DNA from: Nothopassalora personata
Lineage: Eukaryota; Ascomycota; Dothideomycetes; Mycosphaerellales; Mycosphaerellaceae
Direction of reading: 5' to 3'
NCBI GenBank assembly: GCA_033816765.1
Contig: CM066289.1
Coordinates: 620,001-684,000, forward strand
DNA: 64,000 nucleotides
Shown here: piece by piece, positions 21,425-29,601 of the stretch
How positions within the stretch are numbered: the first letter of the stretch is position 1
Layout: each line of letters begins with the position of its first letter
Notes under the pieces: model-generated
Seen by the model: the letters and a program-made list of their open reading frames with translations, nothing else
What the model was told of the DNA's origin: nothing
Database searches by the model: none
Translations under genes and position numbers: made by a program

Positions 21425-22417
21425 ATGTCTGGGAGAGACGCTACCCGGAGTCCGTCACGACAACAGCCACAGTCAACTGGCATCACGGAACGAATGAGCG
21501 AAATGTCGATTACAGGAAGCAGCAAGAACAACAACACTCCTATGGGTATGCTGAACCCATTGGACCACCACCGTGCACCTAAGGTGTCTACGCCGGAGAC
21601 GTTCGACGGGACCAAGGACAAACTGGAGGCTTTTCAACTGCAGGTTCAGTTGTACCTTCACTTCAACGCACACCAGTTTCAAGGCGAGGCCTCTAAGGTC
21701 TTGTACGCCGCATCCTTCCTACGAGGAAAAGCAGCTAGAGGATTCCGACCATACCTCAAGGACTGGCTACACAACCAGGGCGAGGGAGAAACACCGAAAA
21801 CGGAAACTCGAAAAATTTTCCACGACTACGACGAGTTTGAGACGAAACTCGATGATCTATACGGGATACCAAATGAGGAGGTATACGCCGACCGACATAT
21901 CCGACAACTTCGACAGACTACTTCTGTAGCGCTGTACGCCTCAGAATTCCAAGGATATGCCGCCGACCTGGAATGGAACGACGCAGCTTTGCGATCGCAG
22001 TTCTACCTCGGGCTGAAAGACAACGTCAAAGCCGAACTATCCCGAAACGCCAGCGTCGTTACGCTAGGGGCGATGATCAAGGCAGCAAAGGAGATCGACG
22101 AAAGGCTCCAGGAGTTGAGGTACGACCGACACGTACAGCCTGGATACCAGAGACCCGCCGCGGGCGGAAGAGGGGGCTTCAAGGCCAGAAGTCAGGACCC
22201 TAATGGTTACGGAGACCCAATGGAATTGGACGTAACGGAACGTAGGACAGGAAGGGGGCTGAAGAGCAAAGGTTCCACCTGCTACGTATGTGGCGAGCAA
22301 GGCCACTTTGCAAGAAACTGCAAGAAGAAGAACATGGTTAGCCGCGAGTTCAACGCAATGATTCGCGAAGAGAATACATACCAGGAATGCGAGAACTTCT
22401 TCTCGAAATCTGCCTAG
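21425..22417 (+). CDS. gag: Gag-like nucleocapsid protein of the gag-only element E4
   Basis: 330 residues, intact. The structural protein of the retrotransposon particle, which packages RNA in the cytoplasm. The N-terminal 45 residues are Ser/Thr/Asn-rich. A retrotransposon gag (capsid-like) region spans about residues 55-225, with TFDGTKDKLEAF and SFLRGKAARGF. Then a Gly/Arg-rich linker, the motif MELDVT, and one CCHC zinc knuckle (C286-x2-C289-x4-H294-x4-C299). The E5 Gag has the same MELDVT-linker-knuckle order but is 698 residues, so this one ends soon after the knuckle. I chose ATG 21425 as the first ATG; the frame itself opens at 21419. No pol follows, so it probably helps mobilise the element in trans. 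Confidence 0.9.
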   Translation: MSGRDATRSPSRQQPQSTGITERMSEMSITGSSKNNNTPMGMLNPLDHHRAPKVSTPETFDGTKDKLEAFQLQVQLYLHFNAHQFQGEASKVLYAASFLRGKAARGFRPYLKDWLHNQGEGETPKTETRKIFHDYDEFETKLDDLYGIPNEEVYADRHIRQLRQTTSVALYASEFQGYAADLEWNDAALRSQFYLGLKDNVKAELSRNASVVTLGAMIKAAKEIDERLQELRYDRHVQPGYQRPAAGGRGGFKARSQDPNGYGDPMELDVTERRTGRGLKSKGSTCYVCGEQGHFARNCKKKNMVSREFNAMIREENTYQECENFFSKSA

Positions 22418-22529
22418 CAGAAACAACCTGAGGACAGCAAGGCATCAAACAGCGGCTTCTTGATTTGATGACCTAGGACACAGAAGTCAACACAACGACA
22501 CGGGACAAATGACTACTGGATATCACGAC
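22418..22529. other. junction between gag and the antisense gene of E4, pol missing
   Basis: 112 bp between two convergent stops. In E5 this interval holds the gag C-terminal half and all of pol (about 5 kb). I see no leftover pol motif here, so the deletion is clean at this resolution. Confidence 0.7.
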
Positions 22530-23030
22530 TTACGACGGATGGCCATCGGGCCACGAGAACGGAGAAGCGAGGCCGGCTCCAAGAAGATCGCTCTCGAGAC
22601 CAGGGAAGTCCGACAGTTCGGGGTCGTTCGGATCGAACTCTGTGTTGGCGGCGAGGTGGGCTACTTCCTCGTCGACCCGGGAGTTATTCATGTTTCGAAC
22701 CTCGCGATTGCGACGGATCCGCTGACGGAGAGCCTCGATCTTTCGGAAAATGTCTTCCGCGGAAATCTTGAGCCGCTCTATCTCCTGCTCGTCTGACTCG
22801 ATCTTCTCTGTCAACTCTTCCACGACGCGGTCGAGTTTCTCGAGGGAGGAGGTGACACAAGGTTTCCCGAGGCGGGTGCAGTTGGCACAAGACATGATGG
22901 AAAAATCGGCAATGTAAACGCAGGGGCGCTGATTCCGGCAACAGTGGTCGCAAGGTTTAGAAGGAACAAAGGGATCAGCAAAGATTTTAGCAAGACGACG
23001 TTTTTTGCGCTGGGCGGAGGACGAAGACAT
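22530..23030 (-). CDS. antisense Zn2Cys6-like/coiled-coil protein carried by E4
   Basis: 166 residues, intact, on the strand opposite to gag. Basic N-terminus (QRKKRRLAK), then C27-x2-C30-x6-C37-x10-C48-x2-C51-x6-C58, which fits the fungal Zn2Cys6 consensus (C-x2-C-x6-C-x5-12-C-x2-C-x6-8-C). Next EKLDRV and a coiled-coil-like charged stretch (about 63-120), then an acidic tail. The E5 homologue has the six Cys at the same residue numbers and shares CVYIADFS, CVTSS and EKLDRV. I chose ATG 23030 over the upstream 23096 because ATGTCTTC starts all homologues. CACGTG lies 64 bp upstream. A nuclear DNA-binding regulator is the likeliest role; this is inference, with no DNA target known. Confidence 0.8.
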   Translation of the reverse strand: MSSSSAQRKKRRLAKIFADPFVPSKPCDHCCRNQRPCVYIADFSIMSCANCTRLGKPCVTSSLEKLDRVVEELTEKIESDEQEIERLKISAEDIFRKIEALRQRIRRNREVRNMNNSRVDEEVAHLAANTEFDPNDPELSDFPGLESDLLGAGLASPFSWPDGHPS

Positions 23031-23093
23031 GGTAAGAAAAGGGTGGTTGCGGAATTTGAACTTCGGAGGACAGGACCTACTTATGACTAACGA

Positions 23094-23099
23094 CACGTG
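23094..23099 (-). promoter_or_regulatory. CACGTG box upstream of the E4 antisense gene
   Basis: Palindromic E-box 64 bp before the ATG, between 3' LTR and gene. E5 has the same TCACGTGT at a similar place (25629-25634). It suggests the antisense gene has its own promoter, separate from the LTR sense promoter. Confidence 0.4.
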
Positions 23100-23117
23100 A
23101 TCGCTGGGGCATCGATC

Positions 23118-23133
23118 CTAGGGAGGGGGATGG
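23118..23133 (+). promoter_or_regulatory. polypurine tract of E4
   Basis: AGGGAGGGGGATGG directly before the 3' LTR; the usual primer for plus-strand DNA synthesis in LTR retrotransposons. Related tracts precede the LTRs of E1 and E3 (GAAGGGGGATAG). Confidence 0.75.
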
Positions 23134-23449
23134 TGTTACGGTCCGGTACGATCGTGCACGTGGAAGAACTTCATTCGTTGGGAATAGGGACACGCGCTGC
23201 CAATGAGCGGGCGCTCTTGTGTGACTCATAGCAGAGCGCTCTTAGTGCTCTACCGAGAGAGCAGGACAGACCGCGCCAAGACATGGCACTATATAGACGA
23301 CGCTCTTTTGCAAGTAGATAGGAGCTTCGTGCTCAACTCATTTCAAGTATACACCATATACTGTTTGGAACCACTACCTTCATAACTGATTGAGACATCC
23401 CTGCAAAGATCCAAGCCCGAGTTGTGATAACGTACAGCGGTTCCTAACA
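23134..23449 (+). repeat. 3' LTR of E4 (316 bp)
   Basis: Identical to 21077-21392 but for one base. Near identity of LTRs means recent insertion, because LTRs are identical at integration. Confidence 0.95.
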
Positions 23450-23453
23450 TAAC

Positions 23454-24889
23454 GCTCTATGTAACCGGAGAGGCACGACCTAGATACTAAACTATAGGTT
23501 TACGTAATGTAGCGTCCCCTATCGTAGAATCGCGAACAGTCTAAAGCGATAGATGGTTGTTACTACAACTGTAGCAGTTCGAAGCACTAGGCTAGTAACT
23601 ATAGGGCGATAAGGTCCTTAATATCTCGGGGCTACGTACACCTTGCCCCGAATAACTAGTAGTATCTAGGGAAAGAAGGCGATCCGCGTCCTACCAAGTT
23701 CAACTTTCGGAGGGACTATAGTAAACCGAAACTACTCTATATGCTCCCTCTACTCGAAGAACATTATAGGCCGATCGAGTTTAATAACTAGTATAATATT
23801 TCTACACTACGTAAGTAATAGATAGGTAGGGACTATACTAGGGTAATAAAGGTTACGCCTCCTAATTATTCTAAGCCCCCTCCTAACTTTAGGCATTTAA
23901 TAGAGTATAGCCCTTAGGACGCACGGTCTAGCTAAATAGAGAAGGCTACTAGTACATATTAGGTCTTATTTGGAGAAAGTGAAGTGGAGTAGGCGGTCGA
24001 CTTAGGCGAGCTTAACGAGGTATCTGCCTATCCTATGCAGTCTAACAAAGTGAAAGGGAAGGCACCCGTAGGCATTCTAAAGAATCCGTACCCGAGGACC
24101 CGGTCCTTAGCCTAGGATCTACGAGCCCGAGCTAAGGCTACTAAGAAAGTTCGCCTACAATTAGAACAGGAGATCCGGTAAGCTAAGATTAACTAGTAGG
24201 AGGTTGAAATAATTAACGAAGTTAGTACTTAAATAAGCGAAACTTAATTATTAGCTAAATCCGGGGTAACCCTAGGAAGGGGAAATAATGCCTAAGTAAA
24301 TAGATTAGGGAACGATGCTAATAAAGGACTGCCTAAGGATATGCCTATTAGTCCCGTAAACGCCCCCTTCGCATAAAGAAAGCGTATATAGAATGCTAAG
24401 ACTATAAGGATTAATAACTACGTCCGACAATATAGTTTAGCTAGTAATAGCCCGGTTATAAAGGAAGAGGGTATTATCTACTAGATTAATTAGATCCTCT
24501 AGACAACGTTTCCTAATGTAAACGCCTAAGATTAGTTTCGATATAGTCGCTAGTTCGAGGCTACCCTCTTCGGTCGCGTTACTAACACCCCCGATCTTTA
24601 GGAGAAGCTTGCTATAGTACGACGCCTTATAGGAAAGGACCCTAAGGTTCGCACTAGATAAGTAGTCACCTGTGAAGATAAACCTAAGTATAATAAGGAG
24701 GTCTTCCGCGAAGATAGTTAGGCCTAGTATGTCGGAGTATATTTAACTATACTTTACTCTAAAGGAGCGGTCCCTACTACTAAGCTCTATAAGGACGTTA
24801 AGAAAATCGGGCTCTCTAGTGTCCTTAACAACTTTACTATAGTCCCTAGTCCTTAGGTAGTAGCGGAGTTCGGGATAAACAAGAACTAG
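23454..24889 (+). pseudogene. giant-element gag/pro region, second part (RIP-inactivated)
   Basis: Continues the EB gag after E4. Plus-strand frames with RIP stops read as a charged, Arg/Lys/Glu-rich protein (for example KKVRLQLEQEIR near 24150) and, before the protease, VTCEDKPKYNKEVFRED and KKIGLSSVLNNFTIVPSP (24670-24860). I see no clear zinc knuckle. It runs without an obvious break into the protease segment at 24890. Confidence 0.55.
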
Positions 24890-25214
24890 ATTAGGTGCCT
24901 AATTAACGAGGGTTCCGAGGTAAATATTATCGGCTAGAGGAACGCTTATAGATTTAGGTTACCGGTAATGTCGAGTACTTAGCTTACCTTTCGAGGTGCT
25001 AGAGGGCGGGCCTAGTTTAAAGGTGTTGTAGGCAATTTAGATGTTTAGGTATTTAGGGTTTACTACTAAATAGACATGTTTATCTCCTCGGATCTAAACT
25101 TACTAACAATCCTAGGACGTCCGTAGGCCCGTAAGGTGCAACTTACTACCCGTAACTACGATAATGGTTTATAGGAGGGGACTATTACTAGCCGCAAAGG
25201 TAAAAGTGTTATGT
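24890..25214 (+). pseudogene. pol: giant-element pol, copy B: protease segment before E5
   Basis: Aligns with 1624-1950 of copy A. CLINEGSEVNIIG at the start is a retropepsin-like active-site region (D replaced by N), and LTILGRP resembles the second retropepsin motif. The frame is cut by E5 and resumes at 32095 after the duplication TATGT. Confidence 0.7.
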
Positions 25215-25592
25215 TGTTATGTCTCGTTCCAGGGCTAATCTCAAGGGGGGAGAGAAGTCAAGTCACGTGGCGGTATTCTTTGGAGAGGCTGAGGCGAGCT
25301 GAGAGCGAAGTGCAATAATTGGAGTAAGAGGTGTATTCCAATCAGTGAGATAGTAACATGAGTTGAACGCCTCGAAGCCATAAGGGTTTCTCAGCGTTCC
25401 TAAATACATAGGAGAATGCTTCTGGCTCGAAGCTCTTGGCAGGCGCGCTGTGTCGCGCTGGCTCGACATTGCGCAGGCTCGACAGCCGTCGCGCTCTTGC
25501 AGCGTCGCGCCATATCTTATTGGTCCTTGCTTCCTGTGAGCTGTAGGGCGTCCATTGGCTGGGCAGTGTCCTCGTCATATTGATCCGTAACA
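25215..25592 (-). repeat. 3' LTR of E5 (378 bp)
   Basis: Plus-strand reading TGTTATGTCTCGTTCC to TGATCCGTAACA. R/U5 (left part on this strand) is homologous to that of E1, E6 and E7; the U3 part is unique in the window. Contains CACGTG near 25263. Confidence 0.95.
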
Positions 25593-25613
25593 CCATCTCC
25601 CTCCTTCCTTTGG
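25593..25613 (-). promoter_or_regulatory. polypurine tract of E5
   Basis: The minus strand reads CAAAGGAAGGAGGGAGATGG directly before the 3' LTR; the expected plus-strand primer. Confidence 0.75.
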
Positions 25614-25628
25614 CCGTGTCCTCACGGT

Positions 25629-25652
25629 CACGTGTTAGTAAGATGATATAAT
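25629..25652 (+). promoter_or_regulatory. putative promoter of the E5 antisense gene
   Basis: CACGTG at 25629-25634 and an AT-rich GATATAAT at about 25645-25652, some 35-55 bp before ATG 25687. The E-box recurs before the E4 homologue. The close placement suggests a short leader; no transcript evidence. Confidence 0.4.
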
Positions 25653-25686
25653 CAGGGTTGTCCCCGCCCTCGTGGATACTGTAACG

Positions 25687-26190
25687 ATGTCTTCTCGCAA
25701 GTCCTCCGACCGTCATTCTCGCCATCGACGAATACTCGCCAATCCCCTCGACGCTCCAGTCCCTTGCGATTTCTGCTCTTCTCGTAGCCGTTGCTGCGTA
25801 TACATCGCGGATTTTTCCCTTATGCCTTGCGCAGAGTGTGCTCGTCGCGGCAAGGAGTGCGTCACTTCTTCCTGGGAGAAGCTAGACCGGGTGGACGACG
25901 CTCTCGCGGCTAGGATCGAGGCCGATAAGAAAGAGATGGACGAGACAACGCGAGAAGCTCTTCGGTTGTTTTCTCGCATGTCGGAGCTCCAGGCGCGGAT
26001 AGATCGCAACTCGAAGGTCCGGGATGCGAACAACAAACTGCTGAACGCGAAGATTGCGTGCGTCTCCCGGGAGGTATCCTCCTCGAATATCGATCCTCCT
26101 CCGGATCTAGAATCATTCGCCCAAGACTTGGAGGCTATTGGTGTGGCGTCTCCATTTGTCTTCTCCGGGAGTTCTGAAGTTCGATTATAG
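25687..26190 (+). CDS. antisense Zn2Cys6-like/coiled-coil protein carried by E5
   Basis: 167 residues, intact, opposite strand to gag-pol. Basic, Ser/Arg-rich start, then C27-x2-C30-x6-C37-x10-C48-x2-C51-x6-C58 (extra Cys at 36), the spacing of a Zn2Cys6 DNA-binding cluster. EKLDRVDDAL and a heptad-like charged region (about 62-115) suggest a dimerising coiled coil; the tail is acidic and Pro/Ser-rich. The E4 homologue shares CVYIADFS, CVTSS, EKLDRV and the SPF near the end. The frame opens at GTG 25672, but ATG 25687 matches the homologues. Its TAG (26188-26190) lies six bases from the pol stop, so the two genes are tail to tail. It could regulate LTR transcription or silence competitors; neither is shown. 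Confidence 0.8.
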   Translation: MSSRKSSDRHSRHRRILANPLDAPVPCDFCSSRSRCCVYIADFSLMPCAECARRGKECVTSSWEKLDRVDDALAARIEADKKEMDETTREALRLFSRMSELQARIDRNSKVRDANNKLLNAKIACVSREVSSSNIDPPPDLESFAQDLEAIGVASPFVFSGSSEVRL

Positions 26191-26196
26191 CGTAGG

Positions 26197-29100
26197 TCAC
26201 TCTCGTTCCCGAAATTGTTTGATCCTTTGCTGACAGTTCTGAAGGTTCTTTTCTGGTTCCCAGGTATTTTCTGAGTCGTCGTATCCTTTCCATTTGACGA
26301 GGTAGTGCTGACCTCGCTTTTGCAGGATCTTTTCGACTTCGAATTCGTCTTCTTCTTCCGTCTGGAAATGGAATGTCTGTTGGCATGGTGTTTTGGGGTC
26401 TGCTGGTTCTAGCTTGGAAATGTGGAATACTGGGTGGATTTTTGCGTCCTTTGGCAATTGCAGTCGGTAGTTGGTTGGTCCTCGTACTTCCTCAACGAGA
26501 AATGGTCCGACTTTCACATGGTCCAGTTTTTTGGTCTTCCTTCTTGTTCTCAATTTTGCGGTAAGGAGGTAGACCTTATCCCCCTTCTTAAGCTGAGGTG
26601 CCATTTGTCGTTTCGCTCGTGTTTTCGTAAGTATTGTCTGTTGTTGTTGAATTCTGGAATTGAGCTTGTCGTGTATTTTTCGTAGGCTCTCTGTAGCCGT
26701 AATTGCTCTTTCCGCTTGCGGGTGGCCTTGCCGTTCTCCGAACAGGTTTGGATGCTTGCCGTAGTTGGCGAAGAACGGTGTCTCTTTTGTAGTTTCTGAT
26801 TCGTGATTGTTTAGTGCAAGTTGTGCCATAGGTAGGAGTGATACCCAGTTGTCTTGTGCGTAGTTGACGTAGTGTCGCAGGTACTGTTCCAATGTCTGAT
26901 TTGTTCTTTCCGTCTGACCGTCCGTCTGTGGATGGTACGCCGTGGACAGCTTGTGTCGTATACCAATTTCTGCTACAAGGGTCTTCCAGTAGTTTGATGT
27001 AAATAGCTTGTCTCTGTCTGTAATGAAGACTTTGGGGAATCCGTGGTACCGTACTAGTCTATCGAGAACGAGGTATCCGAGTTGTTCTGCTGTGTATGTC
27101 TCGCTAGCAGGTATGAAGTGTGCATATTTGGTTAGTCGATCGACCATAACAAGTATCATGTCGCACCTTGTCCCGTTTGCTTTGTCCGTAGAGATAGGGA
27201 GCTTTGTAATGAAGTCCATCGTAACTTCTTCCCATGGTTGTGTCGGTGGTGTCCTGAACTGTATTTCTCCGTACTTCTCGTGTCTTGCAGCCTTGTTTCG
27301 TTGGCAGTGTGTGCATTCTTTGATGTACTGAAGCACCTTTTGTCTCATCTGTGGGAAAGAGAAGCTGCGTCGTATGATCTCGAGAGTCTTCGTGGTTCCA
27401 GGATGTCCGTATACGGGGTTGTCGTGATGTTGCTGTATGCATTCTTGTTCTCGTTCCTTCGGTACTTGGTATTTTCCTTGTGCTAGTGGGAACTGTTCTT
27501 CTGTGTCCTGAAGAACGCGCACTATGCTGTTAAACTCCTTTGTGTTGGCGCTAAGACTTCCGTCGTGGTTAGTCTTCAATATTTGTTGCTGCACTGGTTC
27601 TTTTCCTTCCATGTAGTCGCTTCTTCGGCTCAGTGCGTCGGCCCTGCCGTTGTCCTTTCCGGGTGTATAGCGGATTTCGAACTTGTACTGACCAAGCAGT
27701 TCCGACCAGCGGGACTGTCTTCGTGTCAGCACTTTCGTCGTAGTGAAGTAAGTGAGATTCTTGTGATCAGAAAGAATCGTCAGCTTAGGTGCTCCTTCCG
27801 CGTATACCCTCCAGTGCTGCATTGCAGCGACAATAGCGAGAAGTTCTTTATCATGGATGTCGTAGTTTCGTTCCGCGGGTGTCATTTTCCTTGAGTAATA
27901 GGCCACTGGGTGTCGTTTCCCATCATGCTCCTGCGTGAGGCATGCTCCTATAGCCATGTCCGATGCGTCAGTCTCAATCTGGACTTCTTTTGTGCCGTCG
28001 AATAATCGTAGTGTAGGTGCTCGGGTGCATTGTTCCTTCAGTAGTTGGAACGCTTGTTGTTCTTTGCTGCCCCATTTCCATTTGGTATCCTTTCGTGTGA
28101 GCGCTGTCATAGCCGCAGCTGTCTTAGAGTAATCCTTGATGAACTTCCTGTTGTAGTTCGCGAGTCCTAGGAAGGATTGTACGTCCTTGACATTAGCTGG
28201 TGTCGGCCATTCTTGGATAGACTGTGTCTTTGCTGGGTCGATCTGGATTCCTGTTGTGCTTATAATAAATCCAAGGAATTTGACTCGTTTCTTGTGGAAT
28301 TCGCATTTCTCTGGTGCCGTCTTGAATCCTGCGCGGGTAAGGCGCTCGAAGACGTCCTGGACCCGTGTAATGTGTTCCTGTAGCGATCCTCTAGTATAGA
28401 CGAGGATGTCGTCCATGTAGGCAATAACGCACACGTCGAGAAGGTCTCTCAGTGTCTCATTGACTAGATCTTGACAGGATGCAGGTGCGTTGGTTAACCC
28501 CATAGGCATAACCAAGAATTCGTAGAGTCCGTATCGTGTTCTAAATGCGGTTTTCCATTCCTCTCCTTCTGCCATGCGTATAGCGTAGAAGGCGTCTCGT
28601 AGATCGATCTTCGTGTACCAGTCTGATCCAGTAAGTCTGTCCTGTGCTTCTTCGATATTCGGTAGTGGGTATCGGTTCTTGATGGTGATCTCGTTCAACT
28701 TTCGGTAGTCTTGGACGAGTCGTAGTTTCCCGTTCTGCTTTGGAACAAACATACATGGAGTTCCCGCGCTTGAGGTGGACCGTCGTATCCATCCTTTGGC
28801 GAGTTTCTCCTTCAGCCATTCTCGTAGGGTTTCTAGCTCTTTCTCGGACATTTGATATAGGGGTCCCCATGGAGGCTCTTTCCCTGGCTGAATGTTTATC
28901 TTGTGGTCCCATGGTTGATGTTTAGGTAAGGCGTCTTTGCCCTTTTCCTCTTCAAAGAGCCTCTTCCACTTGAGGTACTCCTTGGGGATAGCTGGTTCCG
29001 ATATGCCAGTATCCTTCGATGGTGCGTTACGTCCATCCGTTCCAGTGACTTCGTGATCCGGCGGCCCCACGCCAGTATCTGTCCCGGTCGAAGGTGGTTC

Positions 29101-29601
29101 TTCTGTCCTTCTGTTCGGCGCAAGCTCGAATGCGTTGAGCTGTTTCCTTGCCTCATCTACCATCGTCCGCTGTCGATGCGTAGGCTGAATGCCAATAACG
29201 CAATTGCATTCCCTAAATGTGAGTACTCCTCTCCTCCAGTCGATTGCTGGGTTGTGCTGTCTCAACCAAGGCATACCTAATACTATGTCATGACTGGCCA
29301 TATCAGTGACATCCAAGGTAATATTCTCGTGGTGCTGTTGGATAGCCAGTGGCAATGGTGTCGTCTCCCATTCCACGTTAGGTAACGATGATCCGTCTAC
29401 CGCGATCAACTCGTAACCCCATTTCTTCAGGGTAGCTAACCCGTTTCTTCTTGCGAAAGACTTGGAGACAAAATTCCCCGCTGCTCCGGAGTCGATCATG
29501 ACACTAGTTCTGTGTCCGTTGACGATTGCTTTGGTTTGGAAAACTGTTAGTGATGTCGATGCTCGAGCTTCTGTGTTGCATAACTCCCTTTGGCCGCTCA
29601 T
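26197..29601 (-). CDS. pol: Pol polyprotein of E5: protease, RT, RNase H, integrase, chromodomain
   Basis: 1134 residues, intact. Retropepsin: active site DSGA at 38-41. RT: about 240-460, with D333 in KIDLRDAF and YMDD at 395-398. RNase H: D545, E586, D612, D655. Integrase: zinc finger with H733, C763 and C766; catalytic D796, D862, E898 with 35 residues between the last two (DD35E). C-terminal chromodomain about 1085-1130 (HYLVKWKGYDDSENTWEPE). This makes cDNA in the particle and inserts it in the nucleus; the chromodomain places it among Ty3 chromodomain elements of the Tf1/sushi type. ATG 29601 overlaps the gag stop as ATGA, so it is expressed by reinitiation or -1 frameshift. TGA stop at 26197-26199. 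Confidence 0.95.
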   Translation of the reverse strand: MSGQRELCNTEARASTSLTVFQTKAIVNGHRTSVMIDSGAAGNFVSKSFARRNGLATLKKWGYELIAVDGSSLPNVEWETTPLPLAIQQHHENITLDVTDMASHDIVLGMPWLRQHNPAIDWRRGVLTFRECNCVIGIQPTHRQRTMVDEARKQLNAFELAPNRRTEEPPSTGTDTGVGPPDHEVTGTDGRNAPSKDTGISEPAIPKEYLKWKRLFEEEKGKDALPKHQPWDHKINIQPGKEPPWGPLYQMSEKELETLREWLKEKLAKGWIRRSTSSAGTPCMFVPKQNGKLRLVQDYRKLNEITIKNRYPLPNIEEAQDRLTGSDWYTKIDLRDAFYAIRMAEGEEWKTAFRTRYGLYEFLVMPMGLTNAPASCQDLVNETLRDLLDVCVIAYMDDILVYTRGSLQEHITRVQDVFERLTRAGFKTAPEKCEFHKKRVKFLGFIISTTGIQIDPAKTQSIQEWPTPANVKDVQSFLGLANYNRKFIKDYSKTAAAMTALTRKDTKWKWGSKEQQAFQLLKEQCTRAPTLRLFDGTKEVQIETDASDMAIGACLTQEHDGKRHPVAYYSRKMTPAERNYDIHDKELLAIVAAMQHWRVYAEGAPKLTILSDHKNLTYFTTTKVLTRRQSRWSELLGQYKFEIRYTPGKDNGRADALSRRSDYMEGKEPVQQQILKTNHDGSLSANTKEFNSIVRVLQDTEEQFPLAQGKYQVPKEREQECIQQHHDNPVYGHPGTTKTLEIIRRSFSFPQMRQKVLQYIKECTHCQRNKAARHEKYGEIQFRTPPTQPWEEVTMDFITKLPISTDKANGTRCDMILVMVDRLTKYAHFIPASETYTAEQLGYLVLDRLVRYHGFPKVFITDRDKLFTSNYWKTLVAEIGIRHKLSTAYHPQTDGQTERTNQTLEQYLRHYVNYAQDNWVSLLPMAQLALNNHESETTKETPFFANYGKHPNLFGERQGHPQAERAITATESLRKIHDKLNSRIQQQQTILTKTRAKRQMAPQLKKGDKVYLLTAKLRTRRKTKKLDHVKVGPFLVEEVRGPTNYRLQLPKDAKIHPVFHISKLEPADPKTPCQQTFHFQTEEEDEFEVEKILQKRGQHYLVKWKGYDDSENTWEPEKNLQNCQQRIKQFRERE
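29598..29601 (-). promoter_or_regulatory. ATGA gag stop / pol start overlap
   Basis: The minus strand reads ATGA: pol ATG and gag TGA share two bases, putting pol in the -1 frame. In E2, E6 and E7 the same place reads ATAA (RIP form), so the arrangement is ancestral. It points to termination-reinitiation or -1 frameshifting for pol synthesis. Confidence 0.75.

Larger units (their letters stand above)
21077..23449 (+). mobile_element. E4: gag-only, non-autonomous LTR element, un-mutated
   Basis: Two 316-bp LTRs differing at one base enclose a 1.74-kb interior with an intact gag, no pol, an intact antisense Zn-cluster gene and a purine tract. No RIP damage, unlike the flanks, so it arrived after the surrounding RIP or escaped it. 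The probable target duplication is 4 bp, CAAC at 21073-21076 and TAAC at 23450-23453, differing by one C to T in a CpA context; no perfect 5-bp duplication exists. It must rely on pol from another element, E5-like by gag and antisense-gene similarity. Confidence 0.9.

Noticed and set aside
21473..22426. Several overlapping frames inside the E4 gag (both strands)
   Set aside because: Shadows of the gag reading frame.
22509..22796. Plus-strand 95-codon frame in E4, possible pol remnant
   Set aside because: It is antisense to the Zn-cluster gene and has no pol motif.
23203..23385. Open frame within the E4 LTR
   Set aside because: Lies fully in LTR sequence; no protein feature.
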